From contig CBDHFJ010000125.1 of the NCBI GenBank assembly GCA_965262315.1, positions 1 to 62,065 on the forward strand: DNA of 62,065 nucleotides, given 5' to 3'. Shown piece by piece: positions 42,980-52,130 of this stretch. A program made the translations under genes and the position numbers. The DNA comes from JBCCFK01 sp965262315. GTDB lineage: Bacteria > Actinomycetota > Acidimicrobiia > Acidimicrobiales > UBA8592. Every line of letters begins with the position of its first letter. Position 1 is the first letter of the stretch. A model generated the notes under the pieces. It worked only from the letters and a program-made list of their open reading frames with translations, searched no databases and was not told the origin of the DNA.

Positions 42980-45033
42980 GGTCCGCCGGCGCGAGCCGCG
43001 TTCGCGAGCTGCGTCTGGGAACTCACGAAGGCCTCGGGCGCGACTCGACGCCACTTGCCCGTGGCGTCGAGTTCCCAGGCGAGACGTTGATGGGCGAGCT
43101 CGACCTCGAGGATCTGATCGATCCGGCGCCGGAGGTCCTCGGCATCGATCGGCACCATGGCCTCGACCCGACGGTCGAGGTTGCGGGGCATCAGGTCGGC
43201 GGATCCGATCATCACGAACGGTCGACCGGGGCCTTCACCGTTCGCGAATCGCAGGATGCGGGAGTGCTCGAGGAACCGCCCGAGGATCGAGCGCACCGTG
43301 ATGTTCTCGGACATGCCCGGCACCCCGGGGACGAGGCAGCAGATGCCGCGCACGATCAGGCGCACACGAACCCCGGCCTGCGAGGCCTGGTACAGGAGGT
43401 CGATCATGTCGGGGTCGACCAGGCTGTTCATCTTCATGACGATCTCGCCCTCGGCTCCTCGGGCGATCTCACCTCGGATCAGCTCGGCGACCTTCGGGCG
43501 CAGGTGCTGCGGTGCGATCACCAGCCGTTCGTACGTGAGGTCACGTCCGTAGCCGGTCAGCCCGTTGAAGAGCTGGACGAGGTCGTCGCCGATGCGCTTG
43601 TTCGAGGTGAACAGGCCGAGGTCGGTGTAGAGCCGCGACGTGGAGCTGTTGTAGTTCCCGGTGCCGACATGGCAGTACCGGCGCACACCGTCCGGCTCGG
43701 CGCGCACCACCAGCATGGTCTTGGTGTGCACCTTCAGGCCGACCAGCCCGTATGCGACGTGCACGCCGGCGTCCTCGAGGTGACGCGCCCAGTTGATGTT
43801 GGCGGCCTCGTCGAAACGGGCCTTGAGCTCCACCACGACCGCCACCTGCTTGCCGGCCTCGGCGGCACGTATCAGGTGCTCGACGACCGGGCTGTCACCC
43901 GAGGTCCGGTAGAGCGTCATCTTGATGGCCTGGACCGCGGGGTCCGACGCCGCCTGGGCCAGGAACTCCTCGACCGTGGTCACGAACGACTCGTACGGGT
44001 GATGGACGAGGAGGTCCCGCTCGCGCATCAGCGCGAACAGGTCGGGGGGCTGGTCGTCCTCACCACGGAACTCGGGCGGAGTGGCCGGGACGTGCTCGGG
44101 GTGGCGGAGCTCCGGCCGGTCGATGCCGACGAGCTCCATGACGTCGCCGAGGTCCAGCGGCACCTCGCTGACGTACACGTCCTCGCGGTGCAGCTCGAGT
44201 TCGTTCACCAACAGTTCGGCCGTGTCAGCCGACAGCTCCCGACTGAGCTCGAGTCGGACCGGCTGCTGGAACCGGCGACGCCGGAGCTCGAGCTCCACGG
44301 CCGACATCAGGTTGGAGGCCTCGTCCTCGTCGATCTCGAGGTCGGCGTTGCGCGTCACCCGGAACGCGATGGTCTCGTGCACCTCCATCCCCGGGAAGAG
44401 CTGATCGATGTGGGCGAGGATCAGGTCCTCGACCAGCACGAACCGGTCACCGTCGGGCAGCGGCACGAACCGGCCGATCACGTTCGGCACCTTGAGTCGG
44501 GCGAAGCGGCGGTTGTGATCCACCGGGTCCCGGAGGATGACGCCGAGACTCACCGACAGGTTCGAGATGTACGGGAAGGGATGGCCTGGGTCGACGGCCA
44601 GTGGGGTCAGGACGGGGAACAGCCGATCCTCGAACTCGCGGGTCAGGTACTTCTGCTCGCTGCGGGACAGCTCGTCCCAGCCGAGGACCTGAATGCCGAG
44701 CTTGTCGAGCTGGTCGAGGAGCCCTTCGTAGACCTTGGTGACCCGCTTGAGCTGGCGGTCGACCTCGTCCCGGATGGAGAGCAATGCCCCCGCTGGGGTC
44801 AGCCCATCCGGAGTGCGGGTGCTCCGCCCGCTGGAGATCAGGTCCTTGAGCCCGGCGACCCGGACCTGGAAGAACTCGTCGAGGTTGCGTCCCCAAATGC
44901 CCAGGAACAGCAGCCGCTCGAGCACGGGGAGACTCTCGTCCCGGGCCTGGGCGAGCACACGCTTGTTGAACGCGAGCCAGGACAGCTCGCGGTTCAGGTA
45001 GTGCGCCGGGTTGCGGAGGTCCGACTCAGCCAT
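42976..45033 (-). CDS. ppk: Polyphosphate kinase Ppk1
   Basis: 685 residues with the full PPK1 order: N domain (YLNRELSWLAFNKRVLAQA), head domain (DPGHPFPYISNLSVSLG), and two phospholipase D-like C domains with VHTKTMLVVRAE, YCHVGTGNYN and LIVRGICCLVPG, and the candidate phospho-His in LEHSRILRF. It makes polyphosphate reversibly from ATP. Its place upstream of the pst-pho operon fits storage of imported phosphate. ATG start. I see no PHO box in the 73 bases before it. Confidence 0.95.
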   Translation of the reverse strand: MAESDLRNPAHYLNRELSWLAFNKRVLAQARDESLPVLERLLFLGIWGRNLDEFFQVRVAGLKDLISSGRSTRTPDGLTPAGALLSIRDEVDRQLKRVTKVYEGLLDQLDKLGIQVLGWDELSRSEQKYLTREFEDRLFPVLTPLAVDPGHPFPYISNLSVSLGVILRDPVDHNRRFARLKVPNVIGRFVPLPDGDRFVLVEDLILAHIDQLFPGMEVHETIAFRVTRNADLEIDEDEASNLMSAVELELRRRRFQQPVRLELSRELSADTAELLVNELELHREDVYVSEVPLDLGDVMELVGIDRPELRHPEHVPATPPEFRGEDDQPPDLFALMRERDLLVHHPYESFVTTVEEFLAQAASDPAVQAIKMTLYRTSGDSPVVEHLIRAAEAGKQVAVVVELKARFDEAANINWARHLEDAGVHVAYGLVGLKVHTKTMLVVRAEPDGVRRYCHVGTGNYNSSTSRLYTDLGLFTSNKRIGDDLVQLFNGLTGYGRDLTYERLVIAPQHLRPKVAELIRGEIARGAEGEIVMKMNSLVDPDMIDLLYQASQAGVRVRLIVRGICCLVPGVPGMSENITVRSILGRFLEHSRILRFANGEGPGRPFVMIGSADLMPRNLDRRVEAMVPIDAEDLRRRIDQILEVELAHQRLAWELDATGKWRRVAPEAFVSSQTQLANAARAGGP

Positions 45034-45106
45034 GGCTCCACCGTGGTTCCATCAGGTCCTCATCGGCAAGAGCCGGCTCGGGTTTGATGCCGAACCGCAC
45101 CGGCGG

Positions 45107-45382
45107 TCACTCCTCGTCGTAGCCGAGGTCCCACTCGATGATGAAATGCTCGCGCTCGGCGTCACGGTTGACCCGCTCGCGGTTGCGCCGGAACTGCGGG
45201 TCGTGCGGCGGGAGCAGCACCAGCCGCGCGTTGACCCGGGTGCGGAAGCCGTCGATCAACTCACGGTCTCCGAAGTCGGACCGGATCTCCCAATGCGGCG
45301 CGACCGGTCCGAGGTACACCATCTTCACGTGGCCACGGGGTGGTTCTGTCTGTTCGGTGTCGTCGACCTGTGCGTCACTCAT
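45107..45382 (-). CDS. Conserved small protein, function unknown
   Basis: 91 residues, soluble and charged, with GHVKMVYLGPVAPHWEIRSD and EHFIIEWDLGYDEE. ATG at 45382 is preceded by GGAGG at 9 bases; a TTG two codons upstream is less likely. No recognisable family. It sits between htrA and ppk on the same strand. Confidence 0.7.
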   Translation of the reverse strand: MSDAQVDDTEQTEPPRGHVKMVYLGPVAPHWEIRSDFGDRELIDGFRTRVNARLVLLPPHDPQFRRNRERVNRDAEREHFIIEWDLGYDEE

Positions 45383-45453
45383 GAGCAAGTTCCTCCGGGT
45401 GAGTGAGTGTAGAGGCGACGAGCGTTGGCGCGGTCCGGCGGGGCGAGACGCGC

Positions 45454-46911
45454 TCAGTTGCGGACGTCGAGGGTGACCGTCACTCGCTCGAGGGCACCGG
45501 CGCGCTCGACCAGGACTTCGACCTCGTCGCCGGGCCGTAGCGATCGGACGATGCGAGCGACGTCCTGGGACGAGTCGACCGGCTGGCCATCGATGGCGGT
45601 GATGACGTCGCCGCGTCCGATACCGCCGTCCTCGGCCGGTGAGCCACCGATCACGTCCTGGACGAACGCACCCGTGTCCTGAAGCACGCCGAACTGGTCA
45701 CGCAGCGCGTCGGACAGGTTGGAGACCGAGATGCTCGTCACCCCGAGGAAGGCGGTGTCGGGGTTGATCTCGGCATCGCCGGTCAGCGCCAGGTCGATGA
45801 GCGGTGCAACAGCATCGATGGAGATCGCGAACCCGATGCTCTGGGCGTTGTCGATGATGGCCGTGTTGATGCCGACCACCTGCCCGGCCGCGTTCACCAA
45901 TGGGCCCCCGGAGTTCCCCGGGTTGATGGCGGCATCGGTCTGGATCAGGTCCGTCAACGTCAGCACGCCATCCGAGATCGTGCGGTCCTTGGCGGACACG
46001 ATGCCCTTGGTGACGCTGGGCGACTCGCCGAGGTCGAGCGCGTTCCCGATGGCGACGACATCGTCGCCGACGCGGAGCGTCTCGGCGTTGCCGAGCTCGG
46101 CCGGAACCAGGCCGCTGATGTCGCGGGCTCGCACGATGGCGATGTCCTCGTCCGGGAAACTGCCCACCAGGTCGGCTTCCTTCACCGTGCCATCGAAGAA
46201 GGTGACCTCGATGGTGTCGGCCCCCTGGATCACGTGGGCGTTGGTCAGAACGAGGCCCGCCTCGCCGATCACCACACCCGACCCGGACCCCTCGAAGATG
46301 CCTCGGAACGACTCCGCGCCGGTGTCGATGGTGACCACCGACGGCTGCACCTTGGTGAGCACTGCCTGGATGTCGAGCGGCTCGCCCTCGAGCACGGTGG
46401 ACGCGCCGGCGTCGGGGAGCTCGAACACGGTGGTGACCGTGCCGTCGTCGTTGGTTGCCCAGATCGCGCCCACGGCGACCGCTCCGGCGACCAGCGCGCC
46501 GACCAGGGCACCCAGGAGCGGGCCCCGGAACCGGGCCCAGCCGGTCAGTTGCGGCTCGAGTCCGGGCAACACGATCGGCTCGGGGTCATCATCGATCGGG
46601 CGCCATGGACCGTAGCCGTAGTGGGAGGGGTCGTAGATGGGAGGGCGATCGCCACGCCCAGACGCTGCCGGGGGTTCCGGGACCCGCGTCGCGGGAGCAG
46701 ACCAGGGTGCCTCGGGCGGCCTCGCCGGCGGCGCGGCAGACCACGACGGCGGGTCCGGAACCCCGCCAGCATCGTGATCGCCCGGGGGAGGCGGAGGGGG
46801 ATGGACCGGGCCCCTCGGCGGCGGGGGCGGCATCTGTTGCGCGACCGGTACGCCCGTGGGGGGCGGAGGCGGCGGTGGAGGGAGCGGGGCGGAATCCCCG
46901 GCGTCGGTCAT
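45454..46911 (-). CDS. htrA: HtrA/DegP-like serine protease (active), membrane anchored
   Basis: About 485 residues. The Pro-rich cytosolic N-terminus (1-110, long proline runs) precedes one membrane helix (131-152). The trypsin-like domain has an intact triad: His226 in LTNAHVI, Asp256 in DIAIV, Ser334 in PGNSGGPL. The C-terminal PDZ domain holds GGIGRGDVITAIDGQPV. The ATG at 46911, behind GGAGGG, is preferred to one at 47049. Lies beside the anti-sigma/sigma pair, as in the mycobacterial sigE-rseA-htrA-tatB cluster. Confidence 0.92.
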   Translation of the reverse strand: MTDAGDSAPLPPPPPPPPTGVPVAQQMPPPPPRGPVHPPPPPPGDHDAGGVPDPPSWSAAPPARPPEAPWSAPATRVPEPPAASGRGDRPPIYDPSHYGYGPWRPIDDDPEPIVLPGLEPQLTGWARFRGPLLGALVGALVAGAVAVGAIWATNDDGTVTTVFELPDAGASTVLEGEPLDIQAVLTKVQPSVVTIDTGAESFRGIFEGSGSGVVIGEAGLVLTNAHVIQGADTIEVTFFDGTVKEADLVGSFPDEDIAIVRARDISGLVPAELGNAETLRVGDDVVAIGNALDLGESPSVTKGIVSAKDRTISDGVLTLTDLIQTDAAINPGNSGGPLVNAAGQVVGINTAIIDNAQSIGFAISIDAVAPLIDLALTGDAEINPDTAFLGVTSISVSNLSDALRDQFGVLQDTGAFVQDVIGGSPAEDGGIGRGDVITAIDGQPVDSSQDVARIVRSLRPGDEVEVLVERAGALERVTVTLDVRN

Positions 46912-47066
46912 CACCCTCCATGGTCGCCGATGGAGCGCCGCGAACCAAGGCAGGCGGGTCGAAGGTTCCAGGCTCGCGAAACCCCTGGTCAGGGTGAATA
47001 TTCGAGTTTTACGGGAACTTTCAGGCCGGTCTGTGCGTATGTATGGCACGACAGGAGGTGCTTCAG

Positions 47067-47321
47067 ATGGACACCAACTGGATGGCAGCCGGCCTCTGTG
47101 CCGACGAGCCGCCCGAACGTTTCTTTCCCAGCGATGGTGTAGGCGTGGAGGTTGCCCGCCGCATCTGTGCTGGTTGCCCGGTGAAGGAGCCGTGCCTCGA
47201 GCACGCCCTTCGCAATCGAATCGACCACGGTGTGTGGGGAGGATGCAGCGAGCGTGAACGCCGCCGCATCCTCAAGCGGCGCCGACAGGAGGCCGAGGCA
47301 GCCGCCTCACAGCCCGCCTAG
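47067..47321 (+). CDS. WhiB-family iron-sulfur regulator
   Basis: 84 residues with four cluster cysteines (LCADEPPERFF; CAGCPVKEPC), the GVWGGCSERERR turn and a basic C-terminal tail for DNA binding. WhiB proteins bind a [4Fe-4S] cluster and sigma region 4. ATG at 47067 is set by AGGAGGT seven bases before it; the upstream ATG at 47043 lacks a site. Divergent from htrA over 155 bases. Confidence 0.92.
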   Translation: MDTNWMAAGLCADEPPERFFPSDGVGVEVARRICAGCPVKEPCLEHALRNRIDHGVWGGCSERERRRILKRRRQEAEAAASQPA

Positions 47322-47340
47322 GCACCCGAGACATTCTGCT

Positions 47341-47366
47341 GGGGCCAGACCTTCGGGTCTGGCCCC
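47341..47366 (+). terminator. UUCG-tetraloop hairpin after whiB
   Basis: Perfect 11-bp stem GGGGCCAGACC / GGTCTGGCCCC closing a TTCG loop, 20 bases after the whiB stop and before the convergent anti-sigma gene. A strong, stable hairpin; likely terminator. Confidence 0.7.
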
Positions 47367-47525
47367 ACTCCCGCGCCCGCGAACACCGCGGGCCCACCAT
47401 CGCGGTTTCCGTGGACCCGCGGTCCTCGAGCTCGGCGATGCGGCCTCGAGAGCCCGGCGGTGCGGCCCCGAAACTGCACGTCCGACTCCGAAGGGGCAGG
47501 CGGACCCGAGGTTCCGCGCGCGGAA

Positions 47526-48311
47526 TCAGAAGCGGTCGAAGATGTTGGTGGGTGCCGACCAGAGCTTGGACCACAACGACGGGTCGTCGTCCACCTCGGG
47601 CACCATCGATCCGGCCTTGGTGGCCATCTCGGCTTCCATGTCGCCGTCGGCGACGACGGTGACGACGTGATCGCCCCGTTCGACCACCACGACGGTCACG
47701 TCACCCATGGACGACTTCCACATCGGGCCGTCGTCCATCATGTCCACCTCGCCACTACCGGGCATGTCGTCCCAGTCGACCTTGCCGCGCTCGTGGAAGA
47801 TCGAGACGGCGTGCTCACCGTCGGAGTAACGGGCCTGCACCATGTCGCCGGCCTGGAACACCTCCGTGAGGCCCATGCCATCACCGAGGTCGGGGACGAT
47901 GGCGGGGTCCTCGTCCATCATCTTCTTCATGTCCATCTCGGCGAAGCCCATGGTGGTCTCGCCGGTGTCGGCGGCGGCGTGCTGAATGGCCAGCTGATCG
48001 ACCTCGGGCACCACTGGGAGCGAGCCGAGCGACACGCCGACCGTCATCACCGCGAGCCAGATCGCCGCCACCGCGGCAACCGCCGTGGCCAGGCGTCCCG
48101 AGCGACGGCCGGGCGTGGGGACGGCGGTGGGCCGCTGGATGGGCCGGGTGGGCTCGACCGCCGGCAGGGAGCGGAGCAGGGACCGGGTGGCGTCCAGCTC
48201 CGCGAGCTCTCGGCGGAGTTCGGCCGACACGGCGAGCTCCCTCTCGAGCTCGGCCCGCTCGTCGGGCGACAACTCGTCGTCCAGGTAGGCGTTGAGGAGG
48301 TGGGCGCTCAT
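47526..48311 (-). CDS. Anti-sigma factor, RseA/RskA type, lacking the zinc cysteines
   Basis: 261 residues: N-terminal anti-sigma helices (HLLNAYLDDELSPDERAELE), one membrane helix (~92-110, LATAVAAVAAIWLAVMTVGVSL) and a Met/Asp-rich outer domain. The usual zinc anti-sigma motif HxxxCxxC reads LAVSAELRRELAEL, with no cysteine. ATG overlaps the sigma stop (ATGA). It should hold the partner sigma at the membrane, but cannot be redox-gated through this motif. Confidence 0.82.
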   Translation of the reverse strand: MSAHLLNAYLDDELSPDERAELERELAVSAELRRELAELDATRSLLRSLPAVEPTRPIQRPTAVPTPGRRSGRLATAVAAVAAIWLAVMTVGVSLGSLPVVPEVDQLAIQHAAADTGETTMGFAEMDMKKMMDEDPAIVPDLGDGMGLTEVFQAGDMVQARYSDGEHAVSIFHERGKVDWDDMPGSGEVDMMDDGPMWKSSMGDVTVVVVERGDHVVTVVADGDMEAEMATKAGSMVPEVDDDPSLWSKLWSAPTNIFDRF

Positions 48312-48886
48312 CGCAGCACCTCGTCGTCCACTTCGAGGTGGGGCCGCAGCAGGTCCCTGAGCGCCGAGCGCCCCCGATGGATGCGGGACCGCACTGTTCC
48401 CACCGGCACGTCCAGCGCCTCGCTGATCTCGGGATACGACATGCCCACCACATCGCAGAGCACCAGGGCCGCCCGGAAGTCGTGGGGCAAGGTGCCGATG
48501 GCCTCCTGGATGTAGGCGGGCAGCTCCTGGGCGGCCAGGGCGGCCTCGGCGTCTGGGGCGCCCTGGAGCACCCGCTCGGGATCCTCGGGCAACGCCTGTA
48601 CGGGACGGCGGGCCTTGCGTCGGGCTTCGTCGAGGAACACGTTGGTGGTGATTCGACTCAGCCAACCGCGCAGGTTCCCGGGCTGGTAGGTCTCCAATCC
48701 CCGTTCCACCCGCAACAGCGCTGCCTGCACGATGTCCTCAGCTTCCTCGCGACGGCCGCACAAGCGGTAGGCGACCGTGTACATGAAGCCGCTGTGATCC
48801 CGGGCGACTTCCTCCCACGTGGGGACGCGGCGCTCGGGACCGTCGGCGGCTTCGTGACCGACAAGGCGAAGACGCCGTCGTGTCAT
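48308..48886 (-). CDS. ECF-type RNA polymerase sigma factor (SigE-like)
   Basis: 192 residues: region 2 (GFMYTVAYRLCGRREEAEDIVQ, with the promoter-melting block GWLSRITTNVFLDEARR) and region 4 (LPHDFRAALVLCDVVGMSYPEI, VPVGTVRSRIHRGRSALRDLL). Coupled to the anti-sigma gene, with htrA and tatA around it, which suggests an envelope-stress regulon. ATG start. Confidence 0.92.
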   Translation of the reverse strand: MTRRRLRLVGHEAADGPERRVPTWEEVARDHSGFMYTVAYRLCGRREEAEDIVQAALLRVERGLETYQPGNLRGWLSRITTNVFLDEARRKARRPVQALPEDPERVLQGAPDAEAALAAQELPAYIQEAIGTLPHDFRAALVLCDVVGMSYPEISEALDVPVGTVRSRIHRGRSALRDLLRPHLEVDDEVLR

Positions 48887-48954
48887 GACTCAGGCGACCT
48901 CGCAGTTCTTCGTTCGTGACATCACCTCAACGACACGAACACGCGAACGGTTCC

Positions 48955-48984
48955 CGACGATTCCCGCGACGCGCGGGATCGTCG
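48955..48984 (-). terminator. Hairpin downstream of tatA
   Basis: CGACGATTCCCGCG-acg-CGCGGGATCGTCG: 13 paired bases with one bulged T, 45 bases after the tatA stop and 68 before the sigma start. Probable tatA terminator, or structure in the sigma leader. Confidence 0.5.
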
Positions 48985-49028
48985 GTGAGGGCATCGATTC
49001 GGGGCTCGCGGACGCGACGGAGCCGGGA

Positions 49029-49199
49029 TCAGGCCTTGTCGTCGTCAGCGCCGTCTTCGGCGCCGTCGGCGATGCCGTCCTTGAACTCACGCTGTGCCTG
49101 GCCGAGCGACCGAGCGAGCTTCGGCAGACGAGCTCCCCCGAACAGCACCAGCAGGATCACGAGGATGATGATCAACTCGCTCGTTCCGAGACTTCCCAT
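49029..49199 (-). CDS. tatA: Twin-arginine translocase subunit TatA
   Basis: 56 residues: N-terminal helix SELIIILVILLVLFGGARLP containing the FG hinge, then the amphipathic helix KLARSLGQAQREFKDG and a short acidic tail. Characteristic of TatA, the pore-forming Tat subunit. ATG at 49199. Relevant here because both PhoX enzymes at the right end carry twin-arginine signals. Confidence 0.92.
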   Translation of the reverse strand: MGSLGTSELIIILVILLVLFGGARLPKLARSLGQAQREFKDGIADGAEDGADDDKA

Positions 49200-49267
49200 G
49201 ACTCCGAGCGTAGCGCCCTGTGCCCGATGCGCTCACGCGCGTCATCGAGCGGGTTGGCCGGACGCCG

Positions 49268-49561
49268 TCAGGCGGTGGCGGTCTGGTCGGGCACGGCCTC
49301 CATGGCGGCCTGACGGGCCAGCGCACGCTGCCGGCGGATGCGGCGGCGTTCGCGCTCGGACATGCCACCCCAGATCCCGAACTTCTCGCTGTTGCGCAGC
49401 GCGTACTCGAGGCAGTCTTCGCGAACCACGCAGCCGCGGCACACCTCTTTGGCCTCACGGGTGGAGGCACCGCGCTCGGGGAAGAACAGGTCCGGGTCCA
49501 CACCCAGACAGTTCGCGTACTCCTGCCATGATCGATCAAGCGACTCGTCGGCGATCCGCAT
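49268..49561 (-). CDS. WhiB-family iron-sulfur regulator (second copy)
   Basis: 97 residues with cluster cysteines in ANCLGVDPDLFFP and CRGCVVREDC, turn FGIWGGMSERERRRIRRQ, and a basic tail. The N-terminal SWQEYANC resembles the developmental WhiB2/WhmD group rather than the WhiB at 47 kb. ATG preceded by GGAGGA at 7 bases. Confidence 0.93.
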   Translation of the reverse strand: MRIADESLDRSWQEYANCLGVDPDLFFPERGASTREAKEVCRGCVVREDCLEYALRNSEKFGIWGGMSERERRRIRRQRALARQAAMEAVPDQTATA

Positions 49562-49808
49562 GTTCGTTCCTCCGGTGCTCCCCTGGTGTCCGCCGGGCGG
49601 CGGTGCTGGAGGTTCGCCGCGTCCCGTCTGGGTGTCCCCGCCGGCGCGCCTCTCAGGCGTGAAATTACATCAATGGCATTCTCGCCCCGGTTTCGGCGTT
49701 TCCGCAAGTGGGAGACCAAGAAACCGCGAATTTTCGTGCATCGACGTCACATCAAGAACATCGAAACCGCCTGAAACAAGGTCACGTAGGCAGACGTTCC
49801 TGCGATTG
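49562..49808. promoter_or_regulatory. Gene-free leader of the second whiB
   Basis: Upstream region of the minus-strand whiB. The half next to the gene is GC rich with the ribosome site; 49660-49790 is unusually AT rich for this genome (AATTTTCG, TACATCAATGG). Promoter likely here but no clear -35/-10 pair stands out. Confidence 0.3.
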
Positions 49809-49839
49809 GTGACAGGTTTCGCTTCCCGAAACCTGTCAC
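49809..49839 (-). terminator. Strong hairpin after the VWA gene
   Basis: 13-bp perfect stem GTGACAGGTTTCG / CGAAACCTGTCAC with a 5-base loop, 44 bases after the VWA stop. Probable intrinsic terminator, though no long U-run follows. Confidence 0.65.
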
Positions 49840-49882
49840 GAATCCAGTGGGCGCGAGGCTGCTGAAGGATCTCAGCGCACGC

Positions 49883-51913
49883 TCAGCGGCTGCTCAGCAG
49901 CTTGCGACGGTGCTCGACGAAGTCGACCAACACGTAGTCGCCCAACGTCTCGGGGGTGGTGAAGAAGGCGCGGCCGCCGTTCATCTCGGTCAGACGCTCG
50001 ATGAAGTGTGTGAGCGCCGAGGACGCATCGAGCATGAACGTGTTGATGCGGATCTGTTCGCGCGTGCAGGCCGCAACCTCGGCGAGCGTCTTGTCGACGG
50101 TCTCGCGGGTGGGCGGGTACGAGAAGAACGGATTGCCGCGACTGTCGATGTGCGCGGTGGGCTCGCCGTCGGTGATCATGATGATCTGCTTCTGGCCGGT
50201 CTGGCGGGCGAGCATCTGACGGCTCAGCATGAACGCGTGGTGCATGTTGGTGCCGTACACGAAGTCCCACGAGACCTCGGGCAGCTCATGCGGTTCGATG
50301 GCGCGGGCCACCTCGCTGAAGCCGACGATGCCCAGGTAGTCGCGCGGGAACTGCATCGACATCAGCGAGTGCAGCGCCATGGCGACCTTCTTGGCCGGCA
50401 GGAAGTTGTCGCGCATCGGCATCGACAGGGAGAGATCGAGCATCAGGACCGTGGACGAGCGGACCATGTGCTCGGTGCGCTCGACCTCGAAGTCCTCAGG
50501 TGAGAGCCGCACCGGGGTGCCGCCGCCCGTGCGCTTGATCGCGTTGCGCACCGTGCGCTCGATGTGGAGGTTGAAGGAGTCGCCGAACTCGTAGGGCTTG
50601 GTCGAGAACTCGCGCTCGTGACCCATGCCCGTCCGCTCGAGCTCGTGGCGCCCGGCCCGATCCTGGTCGAGCTTCTTGAACAGGTCCTGCAGCGCCTGCT
50701 GGCCGATCTTGCGGATGGCCCGCGGCGTGAGCTCGTAGCGACCCTCGCGGTTCTCGATGAGGCCGGCCTCCTCGAGCATGCGGGCCACCTCGGCCATGCG
50801 CTCGAGCGAGTTGGCCATGTCGTCGCCCATGAGTTCACGGGCACGGTCGATGTCGACCTCGGCGAGGGCGCCGGGGTTCGACGTGTTCTGCAGCATCTGC
50901 TCGAGCTGGTCGAGGTCGGCGAGGTCCTCGAACACCGACTGGGCCTCACCCATGCCCATGGGGTTCTGACCCTCGAACTGGTACGACTGGCCCCAGCCGA
51001 GATCGGGGAACTGCCCCTGCAGGTTCTGCGCGAGCTGCTGCGCCTGCCACTGGAGGTCCATGTCCTCCATCAGCTGATCGGACAGCGCCTGGAGCTGCTG
51101 GCGCTGCTCGGGCGTCATGGAGTTCAACATCGCCTGGGCCGCCGCCATCCGCTGCGCCATGATCTCGAGCAGTTCGTCGAGGCTCTGCGGATTCTCGGGG
51201 AAGAAGTCGCCGAAGCGCTCCATGAACCCGTCGAAGTCGGGCTCCTCCCCTTGCGCGCGCTGCTCGAGCATCTGGTTGAGCTCGGCCATCATGTCCTTCA
51301 TGCGCTGCATGTCCTCGGGGGACATGTTCTGCACGCCATCGGTCATCTGATCGACGTACTGCTGCATCAGCTGCTCGCGCAGCTTGTCCATCAGCTCCTC
51401 GAACTTCTCGCGCGCCTCGGTGGAGGTGAACTCGTAGTTCTGGAGCCCCTGGACCTGGCCGGCGAGGTCGGGGGGCATGAGGTCGAGCTGGAGGTTGCGG
51501 TCGGTGACGACCTCGTTGGTGATCTCCTGGCGGCGCTGGTCGCCGGACGCTCGCGCTTCGTTGGCGAGGTCGTCGAGCGATTGGCGCTCCGTGTCGACGA
51601 CGTCCTTCAGCTCCTGGGCGACCTCGTCATAGACACCACCGAGGTCGAAGTTGTCCAGCCGCTCCTGTCGCTGCTCGCGCAGCTGCTCCAGCATCTCGCG
51701 CAGGCCCTGGACGCGTTCGCCGTCGACGTCGAAGCCGGACTGCATCATCCGACGCAGGGCCGCGTTGATGTCGCCGTGGTAGAGCAGGTCGTCGTTGAGC
51801 TCGGCCATGATGTCGTGCGCGCTGAGCTCGAACCCGCTCTGGGTGCCGTCCCACGCCGAGTACGCGTACCGCTGGCCACGTTGCCGACGCCGACGCCATT
51901 TTCCGAGCACCAT
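49883..51913 (-). CDS. VWA-domain protein (MoxR partner type)
   Basis: About 676 residues. A long Met/Gln/Glu-rich helical region (~30-420: QREQ, RMKDMMAELNQML and similar) precedes a von Willebrand A domain with a MIDAS motif LMLDLSLSMPMRD (DxSxS) and MITDGEPTAH near the C-terminus. Such proteins work with MoxR AAA ATPases as metal-chelatase-like chaperone pairs; a MoxR gene lies 3.5 kb upstream on the same strand. ATG at 51913 chosen; an in-frame ATG at 51982 would add basic, unconserved-looking sequence. Confidence 0.85.
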   Translation of the reverse strand: MVLGKWRRRRQRGQRYAYSAWDGTQSGFELSAHDIMAELNDDLLYHGDINAALRRMMQSGFDVDGERVQGLREMLEQLREQRQERLDNFDLGGVYDEVAQELKDVVDTERQSLDDLANEARASGDQRRQEITNEVVTDRNLQLDLMPPDLAGQVQGLQNYEFTSTEAREKFEELMDKLREQLMQQYVDQMTDGVQNMSPEDMQRMKDMMAELNQMLEQRAQGEEPDFDGFMERFGDFFPENPQSLDELLEIMAQRMAAAQAMLNSMTPEQRQQLQALSDQLMEDMDLQWQAQQLAQNLQGQFPDLGWGQSYQFEGQNPMGMGEAQSVFEDLADLDQLEQMLQNTSNPGALAEVDIDRARELMGDDMANSLERMAEVARMLEEAGLIENREGRYELTPRAIRKIGQQALQDLFKKLDQDRAGRHELERTGMGHEREFSTKPYEFGDSFNLHIERTVRNAIKRTGGGTPVRLSPEDFEVERTEHMVRSSTVLMLDLSLSMPMRDNFLPAKKVAMALHSLMSMQFPRDYLGIVGFSEVARAIEPHELPEVSWDFVYGTNMHHAFMLSRQMLARQTGQKQIIMITDGEPTAHIDSRGNPFFSYPPTRETVDKTLAEVAACTREQIRINTFMLDASSALTHFIERLTEMNGGRAFFTTPETLGDYVLVDFVEHRRKLLSSR

Positions 51914-52130
51914 GTCCGCACCGTAGTGCGCGCGAGCGGCCCAGGGCGGTCGCAGGCTCCGAGTCTGCCCTGGCCGCTTCACGCATCACCGTCCTCCGGA
52001 CAGGGCGTTCACACGCCACGCAGGCTTGCGTCGCGCGGGCGAGACCGCGGTCGCCGACCCGGGAGGTGCCTGATCAAGTGGTGATCAGCGCGAGCTGTCA
52101 TCGTCCAGACGAAGCGGCCAGAATCTGGCG

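Noticed and set aside
49586..49774. 62-codon plus-strand ORF in the whiB leader
   Set aside because: No ribosome site, no coding-like composition, and it lies in the AT-rich promoter region of the second whiB.
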